Source: an uncultured Eubacteriales bacterium (GTDB lineage Bacteria > Bacillota > Clostridia > Oscillospirales > CAG-272). Taken from it: 19,133 nt of DNA. The notes under the pieces are model-generated. The model did no database searches and was not told the DNA's origin. It worked only from the letters and a program-made list of their open reading frames with translations. Of the stretch, positions 6,928 to 14,361 are shown piece by piece; within the stretch, counting starts at the first letter, position 1, and the number at the start of each line of letters is the position of its first letter. The DNA lies in contig CAKSOR010000002.1 of assembly GCA_934477985.1 (NCBI GenBank), positions 1 to 19,133 on the forward strand, written 5' to 3'. The position numbers and the translations under genes are program-made.

Positions 6928-7839
6928 ATGATGAACGCACATCTCGGAAAATACCGCAGTGTAAAATACTGCACTGAGCTCTACCATTTCAATTTCAGAG
7001 AGAGAATCGAGCCTGATTTCAGCGACCTCTTCTGGGAAAAATCCAAGCGCCCGGACGACCGCTTTGAAGCGATAACTCTCCACAATCACGAAGAACCCGA
7101 GCTTCTGTATATGACACGCGGAACTCTCTTCGTCAATCTCGACGGCGAGGACATCGTCCTCCGCCCGGGCGATCTTATGCTTATCGACCCGTTTGAGCCG
7201 CATACGGCGCAGTTCGACAAGGATGACGACGTCGAGTACCGCTATCTTGTCTTCGATACAGATTGCCTTGCCGGAAGCGGTTCCGCCGTCTCGAACAGGA
7301 TTGCCTCGCTCGAGAGCGGGAAGCTGCGGTTCAGGAAAGTAGTCCGCGCGTCCGACCCGGTCGCCGCCGAGCTCGGCGGTCTTATGGACGAACTCGGAGC
7401 TCTCCCGCGCGAGACCGAAGCCGACGACCTGATGGCGGTCTCGCTCCTCTGCCGGATGACGGCGGTCATCTTCTCGAAGATCGGACTACACGACGGCGAG
7501 ACCCGCCGCGACATTGACTTCATTAAGCGCGTGTCGAGGTACATCGACGACAATTACGCTGGTGATGTCACGACCGCGTCGGTCAGCGATATACTCGGCT
7601 ACAGCAAAACCTATTTCTGCGCGCTGTTCAGGAAGAATTTCGACCAGGCCTTCTCGAATTATCTCATGAACTACCGGCTCGAACGAGCCATGACAATCTA
7701 CCGCAACTCGCGGCTCAGGCTCTCGGAGATCGCCGAGGCGGTCGGCTTCGGCGATTACTGCTACTTCTCGCGGCGGTTCAGACAGAAGACCGGGATCTCG
7801 CCGTCCGAGTATTTCCGCGGCGCGGACGAACGTGAGTGA
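6928..7839 (+). CDS. AraC family transcriptional regulator
   Basis: A 303-residue AraC regulator. The sensor half has a cupin-like region (ITLHNHEEPELLYMTRGTLF, then LRPGDLMLIDPFEPHTAQ, residues ~50-90), suited to a sugar ligand. The C-terminal DNA-binding part starts near residue 195: VTTASVSDILGYSKTYFCAL is the first HTH, RLSEIAEAVGFGDYCYFSRR the second, closed by FRQKTGISPSEYF. AAAGGAGG at 6911-6918 sets the start at 6928; an ATG at 6931 is an equally good second choice. It is divergent from the orphan solute-binding lipoprotein, so control of sugar uptake is the simplest reading. It ends 17 bp from the convergent dpaB stop, with no terminator in the gap. Confidence 0.9.
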   Translation: MMNAHLGKYRSVKYCTELYHFNFRERIEPDFSDLFWEKSKRPDDRFEAITLHNHEEPELLYMTRGTLFVNLDGEDIVLRPGDLMLIDPFEPHTAQFDKDDDVEYRYLVFDTDCLAGSGSAVSNRIASLESGKLRFRKVVRASDPVAAELGGLMDELGALPRETEADDLMAVSLLCRMTAVIFSKIGLHDGETRRDIDFIKRVSRYIDDNYAGDVTTASVSDILGYSKTYFCALFRKNFDQAFSNYLMNYRLERAMTIYRNSRLRLSEIAEAVGFGDYCYFSRRFRQKTGISPSEYFRGADERE

Positions 7840-7856
7840 CCGCGTTCCGGGCGAGT

Positions 7857-8387
7857 TCAGAGCTTATCTATGATCTCGCCGATCCTTCCGAAATCCGCGA
7901 CGAGCGAGTGCGGCTTGTTCTCGGGATCGTCCATCGCCATCGGCACGAAATGTATGTTCTTGCGGTTGCGCATGATGGCGATGTTCGCGAGATTCGCGCC
8001 GAGCGCGTCGTTTGTCGCCAGCGCTATCACGAGTGGAATATCGCGCCGGAGCGTTGATTTCGCCGCCATAGTCACCGGCGTGTCGGTAATTCCGTTCGCG
8101 AGCTTTGCCAGCGTGTTGCCGGTGCAGGGCGAGATTATCGTAAGCTCCGGCTTCATGACCGGTCCGATCGGCTCGGCGCCGGCGATTGTGTGGATTATAT
8201 CGCGCCCAGCCGCCGAGACTATCCGCTCCCTGAACATGTGCGCGCTGCCGAAGCGTGTGTCGGTCTCATACGCGCACCGGCTCATCACCGGGATGATCTC
8301 ATGCCCCGCCGACGCCAGCTTTTCGAGCTCCTTTATTCCTTTTGCGAGCGTGCAGAACGACCCGCAGAGACAGTATGCTATCTTCAT
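7857..8387 (-). CDS. dpaB: dipicolinate synthase subunit B (flavoprotein)
   Basis: A 176-residue flavoprotein of the DpaB/SpoVFB family (HFCD fold). It starts MKIAYCLCGSFCTLAKGIKE and has the conserved SPCTGNTLAKLANGITDTPV segment (near residues 90-109) for flavin binding. With DpaA it makes dipicolinic acid from dihydrodipicolinate in the mother cell during sporulation; dipicolinate then fills the spore core as the Ca2+ chelate. The start codon overlaps the dpaA stop by 4 bp (8384-8387), so translation is coupled. The pair stands alone, without the asd/dap genes that follow spoVF in Bacillus. Confidence 0.93.
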   Translation of the reverse strand: MKIAYCLCGSFCTLAKGIKELEKLASAGHEIIPVMSRCAYETDTRFGSAHMFRERIVSAAGRDIIHTIAGAEPIGPVMKPELTIISPCTGNTLAKLANGITDTPVTMAAKSTLRRDIPLVIALATNDALGANLANIAIMRNRKNIHFVPMAMDDPENKPHSLVADFGRIGEIIDKL

Positions 8388-9307
8388 ATGAGACTCCCTT
8401 CCATTAAAACCTCTCCGATAGCCCTTCCGGCGCTTACCGGCGCGTAGCGTCCGGGAACTGAAAGCGCCCAGATCACCCGCCGCCCGAGCGCTCCCGCCGC
8501 CGCGATGTCGACTCCGCCCGGCTTTGACGCGAGGTCGATGATAAGCGTTTTCAGGTCGACCTTTCCGAGCGTATCGCGGTCAAAGACGAGCGCCGGGACG
8601 GTGTTGAAGATGACCTCGAAGCGCTCGCTCTCAAGGAGCTCGCCGAGGTTCCGCGAGTCGGCGGTCTTCAGCCCGGCGGCGCGTATCATCGCGATGTCTG
8701 CCGGCTTTCTGGCAGCGACCGTGACGTCGGCGCGCAGCGCGTCGAGCTTCGACGCGAGCAGCTTTCCGATCCGTCCGTTGCCGACGACAAGCGCCTTTGA
8801 GCCGTGGAGCGAGACTTTAAGCTCCTCCATCGCCGTGAAGACCGCGCCCTCGGCGGTCAGGAGCGCGTTCGCCGTGACGAACTCCTCGAGTTCAAAGTAG
8901 TCGACCGTCTCTATTCCGGCGGCGCGGCACTCATCGGCGAGCTCACCGAGCATTCCGCCGAACAGCTTCTTCACCCCGCGCAGTTTCATGGCTTCGATCA
9001 GCCCGGCGCGGCTTATTGGCTTGTCTGAAAAAGGCGTCGCGATGTCGCCTCCAGACAGCGCCGGGAGCGGCAGGAGCGCAGCCTCGCAGTCCCAGAGCGC
9101 CTCGTAAGGCGTTTCGGCGAGCGTGAATCCGTCGAGCGGACCGGGCCGCTCGGCGCTTCCAGAGCAGCAGAGCAGGTCGACAACTCCGTTCCCGCCTTCC
9201 CTTCCGTCGAAGCCGCAGAGCACGATCTCATACGCTTTGCCGAGATATTCGGCAGCCGCGATCATTCTGGCGTCTCCGCCGATCACGGCGATTTTTTTCT
9301 TTTTCAT
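8384..9307 (-). CDS. dpaA: dipicolinate synthase subunit A
   Basis: A 307-residue DpaA/SpoVFA, the NAD(P)-dependent dehydrogenase subunit of dipicolinate synthase. It has an N-terminal Rossmann-like region (IAVIGGDARM, residues 6-15) and a second dinucleotide loop (VVGNGRIGKLLA, 174-185), then the conserved IIDLASKPGG (256-265) near the C-terminus. Length matches the family (~300). The ATG at 9307 has an AAGGAAGG SD about 8 bases upstream; the frame is open to 9376 but no family sequence is there. A possible sporulation-type promoter lies at 9342-9369. Its presence is the best sign in this window that the organism forms spores. Confidence 0.93.
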   Translation of the reverse strand: MKKKKIAVIGGDARMIAAAEYLGKAYEIVLCGFDGREGGNGVVDLLCCSGSAERPGPLDGFTLAETPYEALWDCEAALLPLPALSGGDIATPFSDKPISRAGLIEAMKLRGVKKLFGGMLGELADECRAAGIETVDYFELEEFVTANALLTAEGAVFTAMEELKVSLHGSKALVVGNGRIGKLLASKLDALRADVTVAARKPADIAMIRAAGLKTADSRNLGELLESERFEVIFNTVPALVFDRDTLGKVDLKTLIIDLASKPGGVDIAAAGALGRRVIWALSVPGRYAPVSAGRAIGEVLMEGSLI

Positions 9308-9341
9308 AGCGTGACCTTCCTTCAAATAATTCTCCCTTTCG

Positions 9342-9369
9342 CATATTATGCCGCGCCGCGCCGCGTGGT
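9342..9369 (-). promoter_or_regulatory. possible mother-cell (sigma-K-like) promoter of dpaAB
   Basis: On the minus strand, AC at 9369-9368, a 17-bp spacer and CATAATATG (9350-9342), resembling the sigma-K pattern AC-N16/17-CATAnnnTA with one mismatch. The distance to the dpaA ATG (35 bp) fits. The motif is short and degenerate, so this is weak evidence; the expected late-sporulation control of dpaAB makes it plausible. Confidence 0.3.
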
Positions 9370-9446
9370 GCGCCATTCTGTCAGACCGCCGCGGGACGGT
9401 ATCGGCGGCTTTTTGCCGCTGTGCAGGATAAATTCATATTTGTGAC

Positions 9447-9475
9447 TTGATTTTTGAGGCTGTTTGTGATATAAT
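9447..9475 (+). promoter_or_regulatory. extended -10 promoter of the DUF1294-purF-like pair
   Basis: TTGATT (9447-9452), 17 bp, TATAAT (9470-9475), preceded by TGA (extended -10). Transcription should start near 9482, at the base of the hairpin noted at 9479-9544. Confidence 0.7.
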
Positions 9476-9478
9476 TAA

Positions 9479-9544
9479 AATAGACGCGTTCGATAACCCG
9501 ACCTCAGCGTACCAAATCAAGGCGGGTTCTCGAACACATCTATT
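9479..9544 (+). promoter_or_regulatory. long imperfect hairpin in the 5' UTR before the DUF1294 gene
   Basis: Left-arm blocks AATAGA, GTTCGA, AACCCG (9479-9500) pair with CGGGTT, TCGAAC, TCTATT (9523-9544). The blocks are interrupted by one 1x1 mismatch (T/C) and one 3x3 internal loop (CGC/ACA), and the apical loop is 22 bases. There is no U-tract after it, so it is not a terminator. It starts at the predicted transcription start and ends 21 bases before the ATG. It could protect the mRNA, bind a regulator, or be part of an unknown cis-acting RNA. Confidence 0.55.
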
Positions 9545-9565
9545 ACAACGTCTCGGAGAAAGATT

Positions 9566-9889
9566 ATGGACATACTTGAAGCTGTCGTCGCGTTCATCGT
9601 GAAATACCGGCTCGCGTTCCTTATTTATCTTGGAGTGGTGAATCTCATCGCCTTCATAATGTACGCCGCCGACAAGGTAAAGGCAAAGCACGGCGCGTGG
9701 AGAATCCCCGAAGCCAGGCTCATCGGAGCCGCGTTTCTCGGCGGCTCTCTCGGCGCTTTTCTCGGAATGCAGCTTTTAAGACACAAGACGCAGCACACGA
9801 AGTTCGTCCTCTTAGTCCCGCTGGCGCTGACGCTTCACACTCTTATAATTGCTGCCGTGATCATTTTATCACGGTACTTCAATTGCTGA
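9566..9889 (+). CDS. DUF1294 family small membrane protein
   Basis: A 107-residue membrane protein with hydrophobic helices at about residues 5-33 and 82-101, plus a weaker one at 50-66. The family signature is MYAADKVKAKHGAWRIPE (32-49), with K-A..W-R-I-P-E followed by L-G-G-S-L-G-A (60-66), and then HKTQHTKF. DUF1294 has no assigned function. The SD is modest (GGAGAAAG, 9555-9562). It is cotranscribed with the PurF-like gene 21 bp downstream. Confidence 0.85.
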   Translation: MDILEAVVAFIVKYRLAFLIYLGVVNLIAFIMYAADKVKAKHGAWRIPEARLIGAAFLGGSLGAFLGMQLLRHKTQHTKFVLLVPLALTLHTLIIAAVIILSRYFNC

Positions 9890-9910
9890 CAGGAAAGGAC
9901 AGGCAAAATA

Positions 9911-11329
9911 ATGGGAGGATTATTCGGAGCGGTCTCCAAAGGGGACTGCGTTTTTGACCTTTTTTTCGGTACGGACTACCACTCGCACCTCGGAACGAGA
10001 CGCGGCGGTCTCACGGTCTATGACCCGGAAAAGGGCTTTCAGCGCTCGATTCACAATATCGAGAACTCACCGTTCAGAACAAAATTCGAAAATGACATCA
10101 CCGAGATGTCCGGTCACTCGGGCATCGGCTGCATCTCGGACAGCGAGCCGCAGCCGCTGATCGTCCGCTCGCACCTCGGCAACTTCGCGATAACGACGGT
10201 CGGACGGATAAATAATATCGACAAGCTCATCGAGCTCTGCTTCGACAAGGGCTACACGCACTTTTTAGAGATGAGCGGCGGAGACGTCAACCCAACCGAG
10301 CTCGTCGCGTCGCTCATCACACAGAAGGACTCGATCCCAGAGGGCATCCGCTACGCTCAGACGCTCATAGACGGCTCGATAACGATGCTCGTCCTCACCT
10401 CAGAGGGAATCTACGCCGCGCGCGACCGCCTCGGACGCACGCCGATCGTCATAGGAAAGAAAGCCGACGCCTTCTGCGCGTCGTTTGAGAACTTTGCCTA
10501 CCTGAATCTCGGCTACACCGATTACCGCGAGCTCGGTCCCTCCGAGGTCGTGTTCATCACGGCGGATTCATGCGAGACCGTGCTCCCGCCGACCGAGAAG
10601 ATGCGTATCTGCACCTTCCTCTGGGTCTACTACGGCTACACGACCTCGTCGTATGAGGGCGTCAATGTCGAGCAGATGCGCTACAACTGCGGCGCGATGC
10701 TCGCGAAGCGCGACACCGATGAGGTTAAGCCTGACATCGTCGCCGGAGTCCCGGATTCCGGAACGGCTCACGCGATAGGCTACGCGAACGCCTCCGGCAT
10801 TCCCTTCGCGCGCCCCTTCATCAAGTACACGCCGACCTGGCCGCGCTCCTTCATGCCTACCATTCAGTCGAAGCGCAATCTCATCGCCCGCATGAAGCTC
10901 ATCCCGATCGACGCGCTTATCCGCGGCAAGAAGCTACTCCTCATCGACGACTCGATAGTCCGCGGCACACAGCTCCGCGAGACGACCGAGTTCCTCTACC
11001 AGTCGGGCGCGAAGGAAGTGCATATCCGCCCAGCCTGCCCGCCGATAATGTACGGCTGCAAGTACCTCAACTTCTCGCGCAGCACCAGCGAGATGGATCT
11101 CATAGCCCGCCGCGTCATCCTGAAACTCGAAGGCAGCGAGGAAGCCGCGAACAAAAAGCTCGGACTCTACTCTGACCCCGACACGCCCGAGTACGCAAGT
11201 ATGGTCGAGGAGATCCGCAAGGAGATGAACTTCACGTCGCTGAGATTCCACCGTCTGGACGATCTTCTGGAGTCGGTCGGCATCCCGAAGGAGCATCTCT
11301 GCACCTACTGCTGGGACGGCAAGGAATAA
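9911..11329 (+). CDS. PurF-like amidophosphoribosyltransferase homologue without the glutaminase cysteine
   Basis: A 472-residue protein with the two-domain layout of glutamine PRPP amidotransferase: an N-terminal Ntn-hydrolase (class II amidotransferase) domain and a C-terminal type-I phosphoribosyltransferase domain. The PRPP loop is intact (LLLIDDSIVRGTQ, residues 342-354). Cysteines C234, C376 or C383, C464 and C467 match the four [4Fe-4S] ligands of Bacillus-type PurF. However the N-terminus is MGGLFGAVSK, where PurF has Met-Cys-Gly-Ile-Phe-Gly: the nucleophilic cysteine is replaced by glycine, and the nearest cysteine is C13. So it should not hydrolyse glutamine by the normal mechanism; it may use ammonia or have another role. 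Similar MGGxFG proteins are, as I recall, widespread in Clostridia and are annotated as PurF. The ATG has AGGAAAGGA upstream. Confidence 0.85.
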   Translation: MGGLFGAVSKGDCVFDLFFGTDYHSHLGTRRGGLTVYDPEKGFQRSIHNIENSPFRTKFENDITEMSGHSGIGCISDSEPQPLIVRSHLGNFAITTVGRINNIDKLIELCFDKGYTHFLEMSGGDVNPTELVASLITQKDSIPEGIRYAQTLIDGSITMLVLTSEGIYAARDRLGRTPIVIGKKADAFCASFENFAYLNLGYTDYRELGPSEVVFITADSCETVLPPTEKMRICTFLWVYYGYTTSSYEGVNVEQMRYNCGAMLAKRDTDEVKPDIVAGVPDSGTAHAIGYANASGIPFARPFIKYTPTWPRSFMPTIQSKRNLIARMKLIPIDALIRGKKLLLIDDSIVRGTQLRETTEFLYQSGAKEVHIRPACPPIMYGCKYLNFSRSTSEMDLIARRVILKLEGSEEAANKKLGLYSDPDTPEYASMVEEIRKEMNFTSLRFHRLDDLLESVGIPKEHLCTYCWDGKE

Positions 11330-11341
11330 TCACCGGCAGAT

Positions 11342-11370
11342 TGCATAAAATCGCCCGATAATTTTGTGCA
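11342..11370 (+). repeat. hairpin after the PurF-like gene
   Basis: TGCATAAAAT / ATTTTGTGCA form a 10-bp stem (one T-G wobble) with a 9-base loop, 12 bp after the stop at 11329. No U-tract follows, so it is at best a weak or processed 3' end. It lies just upstream of the metNIQ promoter. Confidence 0.4.
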
Positions 11371-11379
11371 GTCTGACTA

Positions 11380-11408
11380 TTGACAGAATCGACTTTCTGT
11401 GATAGAAT
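11380..11408 (+). promoter_or_regulatory. sigma-A promoter of the metNIQ leader
   Basis: TTGACA (11380-11385), 17-bp spacer, TAGAAT (11403-11408). It starts a leader of about 250 nt before metN. Confidence 0.82.
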
Positions 11409-11438
11409 ATATACATACTAAGTAAGGAGGATTTGATC

Positions 11439-11543
11439 ATGGCAAATTATTTTGAGATACTTCTGCGCGCCAACTTCAGATGCGGTCGAATGCTCCGCTC
11501 CCGGACGAGTTCTGTCGGGAGTTCTTTCGGCGTACACTTTTAA
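11439..11543 (+). CDS. 34-residue leader ORF upstream of metN
   Basis: ATG at 11439 with a perfect AAGGAGG (11424-11430) at 8-base spacing; the product begins MANYFEILLRANFRCG and ends VGSSFGVHF. It is Arg-rich (R10, R14, R17, R20, R22) with one internal Met (M18) and one Cys (C15), so it is not a run of regulatory codons. Its codons 20-23 cover antiterminator segment 1, so ribosome position should affect the RNA fold. I recognise no homologue; the role as a regulatory leader is inference, but the strong SD at the right place argues that it is translated. Confidence 0.6.
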   Translation: MANYFEILLRANFRCGRMLRSRTSSVGSSFGVHF

Positions 11544-11607
11544 CGCTGAAACCATCCGCCGGGTCTTCGGCGGTAATCTCATTGGCTTTTTGCCATACCG
11601 ATCACTC

Positions 11608-11646
11608 AGTCCGGGAGCAAAATCAACGCGTCCCGGACTTTTATTT
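11608..11646 (+). terminator. intrinsic terminator in the metN leader (attenuator)
   Basis: AGTCCGGGA (11608-11616) and TCCCGGACT (11631-11639) form a perfect 9-bp stem with a 14-base loop, followed by TTTATTT. It ends 5 bases before the metN SD, so it decides whether metNIQ is transcribed. Confidence 0.85.
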
Positions 11647-11666
11647 ACCCCAAAGGAGAAAACATT

Positions 11667-12659
11667 TTGATTGAACTTAAAAACGTAAGCAAGCATTTCG
11701 CGACGACGACCGGCACGGTCGAAGCCGTTAACAATGTCTCGCTGAAAATCGAAAAGGGCGACATCTTCGGAATAATCGGTCTGTCGGGCGCGGGAAAATC
11801 CACTCTTGTGCGCTGCATAAACCTTCTGGAGCGTCCGACTGAGGGAGAGGTTCTCTTCGACGGAGTCGACCTCTGCACCCTCTCGCCCGCCGCGCTCCGC
11901 GAAAAGCGGCGCAAGATCACAATGATCTTCCAGGGCTTCAATCTTCTCTCGCAACGCACGGCGCTTAAAAACGTCTGCTACCCGATGGAGATTTCGGGCG
12001 TCCCGAAGGCAAAGCGGATTGAGAAGGCGAAGGAGCTCTTGGGTATCGTCGGGCTCTCCGACCGGATGAATTCCTACCCGGCGCAGTTATCCGGCGGACA
12101 GAAGCAGCGCGTGGCGATCGCCAGAGCTCTCGCGACCGACCCGGAGGTTCTTCTGTGCGACGAGGCTACCTCAGCGCTCGACCCGAACACAACGAGATCG
12201 ATACTCGCGCTCCTCAAGGAGATCAACGAAAAGCTCGGCGTTACCGTGATAATCATCACGCATGAGATGAAGGTCGTCGAGCAGATCTGCAACCGCGTCG
12301 CGGTGCTCGACCACGGAAACGTCGCCGAGACCGGAGACGTCAAGGAGGTCTTCCTCTCGCCGAAATCCGAAATCGCGCGCGAGTTGATACTTCCGAAGGG
12401 CGGCGCGACAGCTCACTTCACCGGCGGACGGATAATAAGACTGGTCTTCGACGGACAGTCGTCGTTCGAGCCGGTCGTCGCGAATATCTGCCTTGAATGC
12501 CGCGCGGCGGTCAATATTATGGGCGCTGACACGAAGGACATCGGCGGCAAGGCGTTCGGACAGATGCTCTTGCAGCTTCCGGAGGACACCTCGGCGGCTG
12601 AGCGCATAACGCGCTATCTTGATTCAAAGAACTACACTTACGAGGAGGTGGCGAAATGA
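11667..12659 (+). CDS. metN: methionine ABC transporter ATP-binding protein MetN
   Basis: A 330-residue MetN: the ATPase of the D/L-methionine importer. Motifs: Walker A GLSGAGKST (38-46), Q-loop Q89 (MIFQGFNLL), signature LSGGQ (141-145), Walker B VLLCDEAT (161-168), H-loop H199. The C-terminal ~75 residues (from ~253) form the NIL domain (GRIIRLVFDGQSSFEPVV then INIMGAD-like VNIMGAD), which binds methionine on the cytosolic side and inhibits transport when it is plentiful. The start is TTG at 11667, set by AAAGGAG at 11652-11658; no in-frame ATG fits. Stop and metI start overlap (12656-12659). Confidence 0.97.
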   Translation: MIELKNVSKHFATTTGTVEAVNNVSLKIEKGDIFGIIGLSGAGKSTLVRCINLLERPTEGEVLFDGVDLCTLSPAALREKRRKITMIFQGFNLLSQRTALKNVCYPMEISGVPKAKRIEKAKELLGIVGLSDRMNSYPAQLSGGQKQRVAIARALATDPEVLLCDEATSALDPNTTRSILALLKEINEKLGVTVIIITHEMKVVEQICNRVAVLDHGNVAETGDVKEVFLSPKSEIARELILPKGGATAHFTGGRIIRLVFDGQSSFEPVVANICLECRAAVNIMGADTKDIGGKAFGQMLLQLPEDTSAAERITRYLDSKNYTYEEVAK

Positions 12660-13315
12660 TAACCGCGGCTGATTATATTGCGGCGATATTCACGACGCTG
12701 AAGATCACGCTTATCTCAACGCTCCTCGCTTACATCATCGGAATTCCGCTCGGCGTGCTGCTCTACGGCACGGACAAGTCGGGCATCTTCCCGAACTCTC
12801 CGGTCAACAAGGTGGTCGGAGTGGTAGTCAACATCATACGCTCGATTCCCTTCGTCATCCTGCTCGTCATGACGCAGCCGGTCGCAAAGCTCCTTGTCGG
12901 CAAGAAGATCGGCGACAACGCGTTCATTGTCTACCTAGTCATCGCGGCGGCGCCGTTTGTGGCGAGAATGATCGAGTCGTCCTTCCGCGAGGTTGACCGC
13001 GGAGTCATCGAGGCGGCGCAGTCAATGGGCTCGAACAATCTACAGATCATCATGAAGGTGCTGATCCCCGAAGCAAAGCCGTCGCTGATTGTCGGCTCGG
13101 CTATCGCGATAACGACGATTCTCGGCTACACGCCGATGACCTACCTCATCGCGGGCGGCGGACTCGGACAGATGGCGATTCAGTACGGACTTTACCGTTT
13201 CAACAAGCCGGCGATGTACATCTCGTCGCTGCTTCTCATAGTGCTCGTGCAGATCATGCAGGAGTCGCTCAATTTCATCGCGAAAAAATGCGATAAAAGA
13301 ATCAGAAACAAATAA
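12656..13315 (+). CDS. metI: methionine ABC transporter permease MetI
   Basis: A 219-residue inner-membrane permease, the usual MetI length, with about five helices: residues ~9-31, 56-77, 91-108, 145-170 and 186-206. The permease EAA-type coupling loop is seen as REVDRGVIEAAQSMGSNNLQ (near residues 118-137). Its ATG overlaps the metN stop by 4 bp. With two copies of MetN it forms the membrane core of the importer fed by MetQ. Confidence 0.96.
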   Translation: MITAADYIAAIFTTLKITLISTLLAYIIGIPLGVLLYGTDKSGIFPNSPVNKVVGVVVNIIRSIPFVILLVMTQPVAKLLVGKKIGDNAFIVYLVIAAAPFVARMIESSFREVDRGVIEAAQSMGSNNLQIIMKVLIPEAKPSLIVGSAIAITTILGYTPMTYLIAGGGLGQMAIQYGLYRFNKPAMYISSLLLIVLVQIMQESLNFIAKKCDKRIRNK

Positions 13316-13338
13316 TTTATCAAAAGGAGATAAATATC

Positions 13339-14148
13339 ATGAAAAAAGTACTTTCCCTCATTTTAGCGGGCGTTCTCGCGCTCGGCATCACCTCCTGCGG
13401 CGGCAGCAAGTCTGATGACAAAACCATTACCGTGGCGGCAACCTCCGCTCCTCACGCTGAGGTTCTCGAGCAGTGCAAGCCGCTCCTCAAGGAAAAAGGC
13501 TATGACCTCGAGATCAAGGTCGTCGACGACTACATCACGCCGAACACCGCTACCGAGGACGGTGAGGTCGACGCCAACTACTTCCAGCACATCAACTACC
13601 TCAACAACTTCAATAAGGAAAACGGCACTCACCTCGTCAACATCGCGAACGTCCACTACGAGCCCTTCGGCGTCTACTCGAGCAAGATAAAGTCGCTCTC
13701 CGAGCTCAAGGACGGCGATTCCATAGCTGTTCCGAACGACCCGACCAATGAGGCGCGCGCGCTCCTTCTCCTCGCTGAGAACGGCGTTATCAAGCTCGCT
13801 GACGGCGTAGGCATCAACGCGACCAAGAAGGACATAGTCGAGAACAAGAAGAACATCCAGATCAACGAGATGGAAGCCGCTCTTCTCCCGTCCGTCCTGG
13901 ATGAGGTCACCTGCGCGGTCATCAACGGCAACTACGCTATCTCCGCGGGTCTGAAGATCGCTGACGCGATAGCTACCGAGGACTCCAACTCGCTCGCAAT
14001 CAAGCAGGAGTACGTCAATATTCTCGTCGTCAAGGAAGGCAACGAGAACCTCCCCAAGATCCAGGCTCTTAAGGAAGTCCTTACCTCCGACACCATCGCC
14101 GACTACATCACCAACAACTACGCCGGCGCTGTTGTTCCGATGAAGTAA
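13339..14148 (+). CDS. metQ: methionine-binding lipoprotein MetQ (NlpA family)
   Basis: A 269-residue substrate-binding lipoprotein. The signal peptide ends in LGITSCGG, with the lipidated cysteine at residue 20. The mature protein has family features: an early KTITVAATSAPHAEVLEQ strand, VDANYFQHINYLNNFN, and the conserved IAVPNDPTNEARALLLL segment. It captures methionine outside the membrane and hands it to MetNI. AAAGGAGA at 13323-13330 sets the start, 23 bp after metI. A terminator follows at 14227. Confidence 0.96.
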   Translation: MKKVLSLILAGVLALGITSCGGSKSDDKTITVAATSAPHAEVLEQCKPLLKEKGYDLEIKVVDDYITPNTATEDGEVDANYFQHINYLNNFNKENGTHLVNIANVHYEPFGVYSSKIKSLSELKDGDSIAVPNDPTNEARALLLLAENGVIKLADGVGINATKKDIVENKKNIQINEMEAALLPSVLDEVTCAVINGNYAISAGLKIADAIATEDSNSLAIKQEYVNILVVKEGNENLPKIQALKEVLTSDTIADYITNNYAGAVVPMK

Positions 14149-14165
14149 TCGCCATTTTGGCAGCT

Positions 14166-14201
14166 CTGTCCCCGCACTGTCAATCCGACGCGCGGGAACA
14201 G
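14166..14201 (+). repeat. imperfect hairpin in the metQ 3' UTR
   Basis: CTGTCCCCGC (14166-14175) pairs with GCGGGAACAG (14192-14201) with one mismatch, 16-base loop. It precedes the true terminator and may stabilise the 3' end. Confidence 0.35.
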
Positions 14202-14226
14202 GGATCGGTTCACTAAAAATAAACAA

Positions 14227-14260
14227 GCGTCCGCGCGAATCCGCGCGGACGCCGTTTTTT
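14227..14260 (+). terminator. intrinsic terminator of metNIQ
   Basis: GCGTCCGCGCG (14227-14237) and CGCGCGGACGC (14242-14252): perfect 11-bp GC-rich stem, 4-base loop, then CGTTTTTT. Confidence 0.95.
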
Positions 14261-14361
14261 GCGGTCGGAGATATTTACCGGATACTTTACGCTATGGATA
14301 GACTGAACAATCCGGGCTTTTGCAAAAAAGAAGTCGGCTTCTCATGCGAAAGCAGCCTCTG

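Larger units (their letters stand above)
11415..11666 (+). promoter_or_regulatory. metNIQ leader: candidate leader-ORF-coupled transcription attenuator
   Basis: Four complementary segments are present. Segment 1, GCTCCCGGAC (11497-11506), can pair with segment 2, GTCGGGAG (11514-11521, one bulged G), or perfectly over 10 bp with segment 3, GTCCGGGAGC (11609-11618). Segment 3 is also the 5' arm of the terminator formed with segment 4, TCCCGGACT (11631-11639). So 1:3 is an antiterminator, 1:2 frees the terminator. Segments 1 and 2 lie inside the leader ORF (11439-11543). Two extra hairpins lie between: CCGCCG/CGGCGG (11556-11573) and TGGC/GCCA (11583-11595). No S-box (SAM-I) or T-box consensus is visible. 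The signal is unknown. Confidence 0.7.

Noticed and set aside
9387..9417. Terminator-like CCGCCG/CGGCGG followed by CTTTTT on the plus strand
   Set aside because: No plus-strand gene ends here; it lies upstream of two divergent starts, and the T-run is short.
11415..11666. SAM-I (S-box) riboswitch or T-box upstream of metN
   Set aside because: No GATGAAxCC/GGCAACC core and no AGGGTGGnACCGCG T-box sequence. The alternative pairs found are built around a leader ORF.
13363..14226. 287-residue minus-strand ORF opposite metQ
   Set aside because: Antisense shadow; low-complexity Val/Asp/Leu composition.
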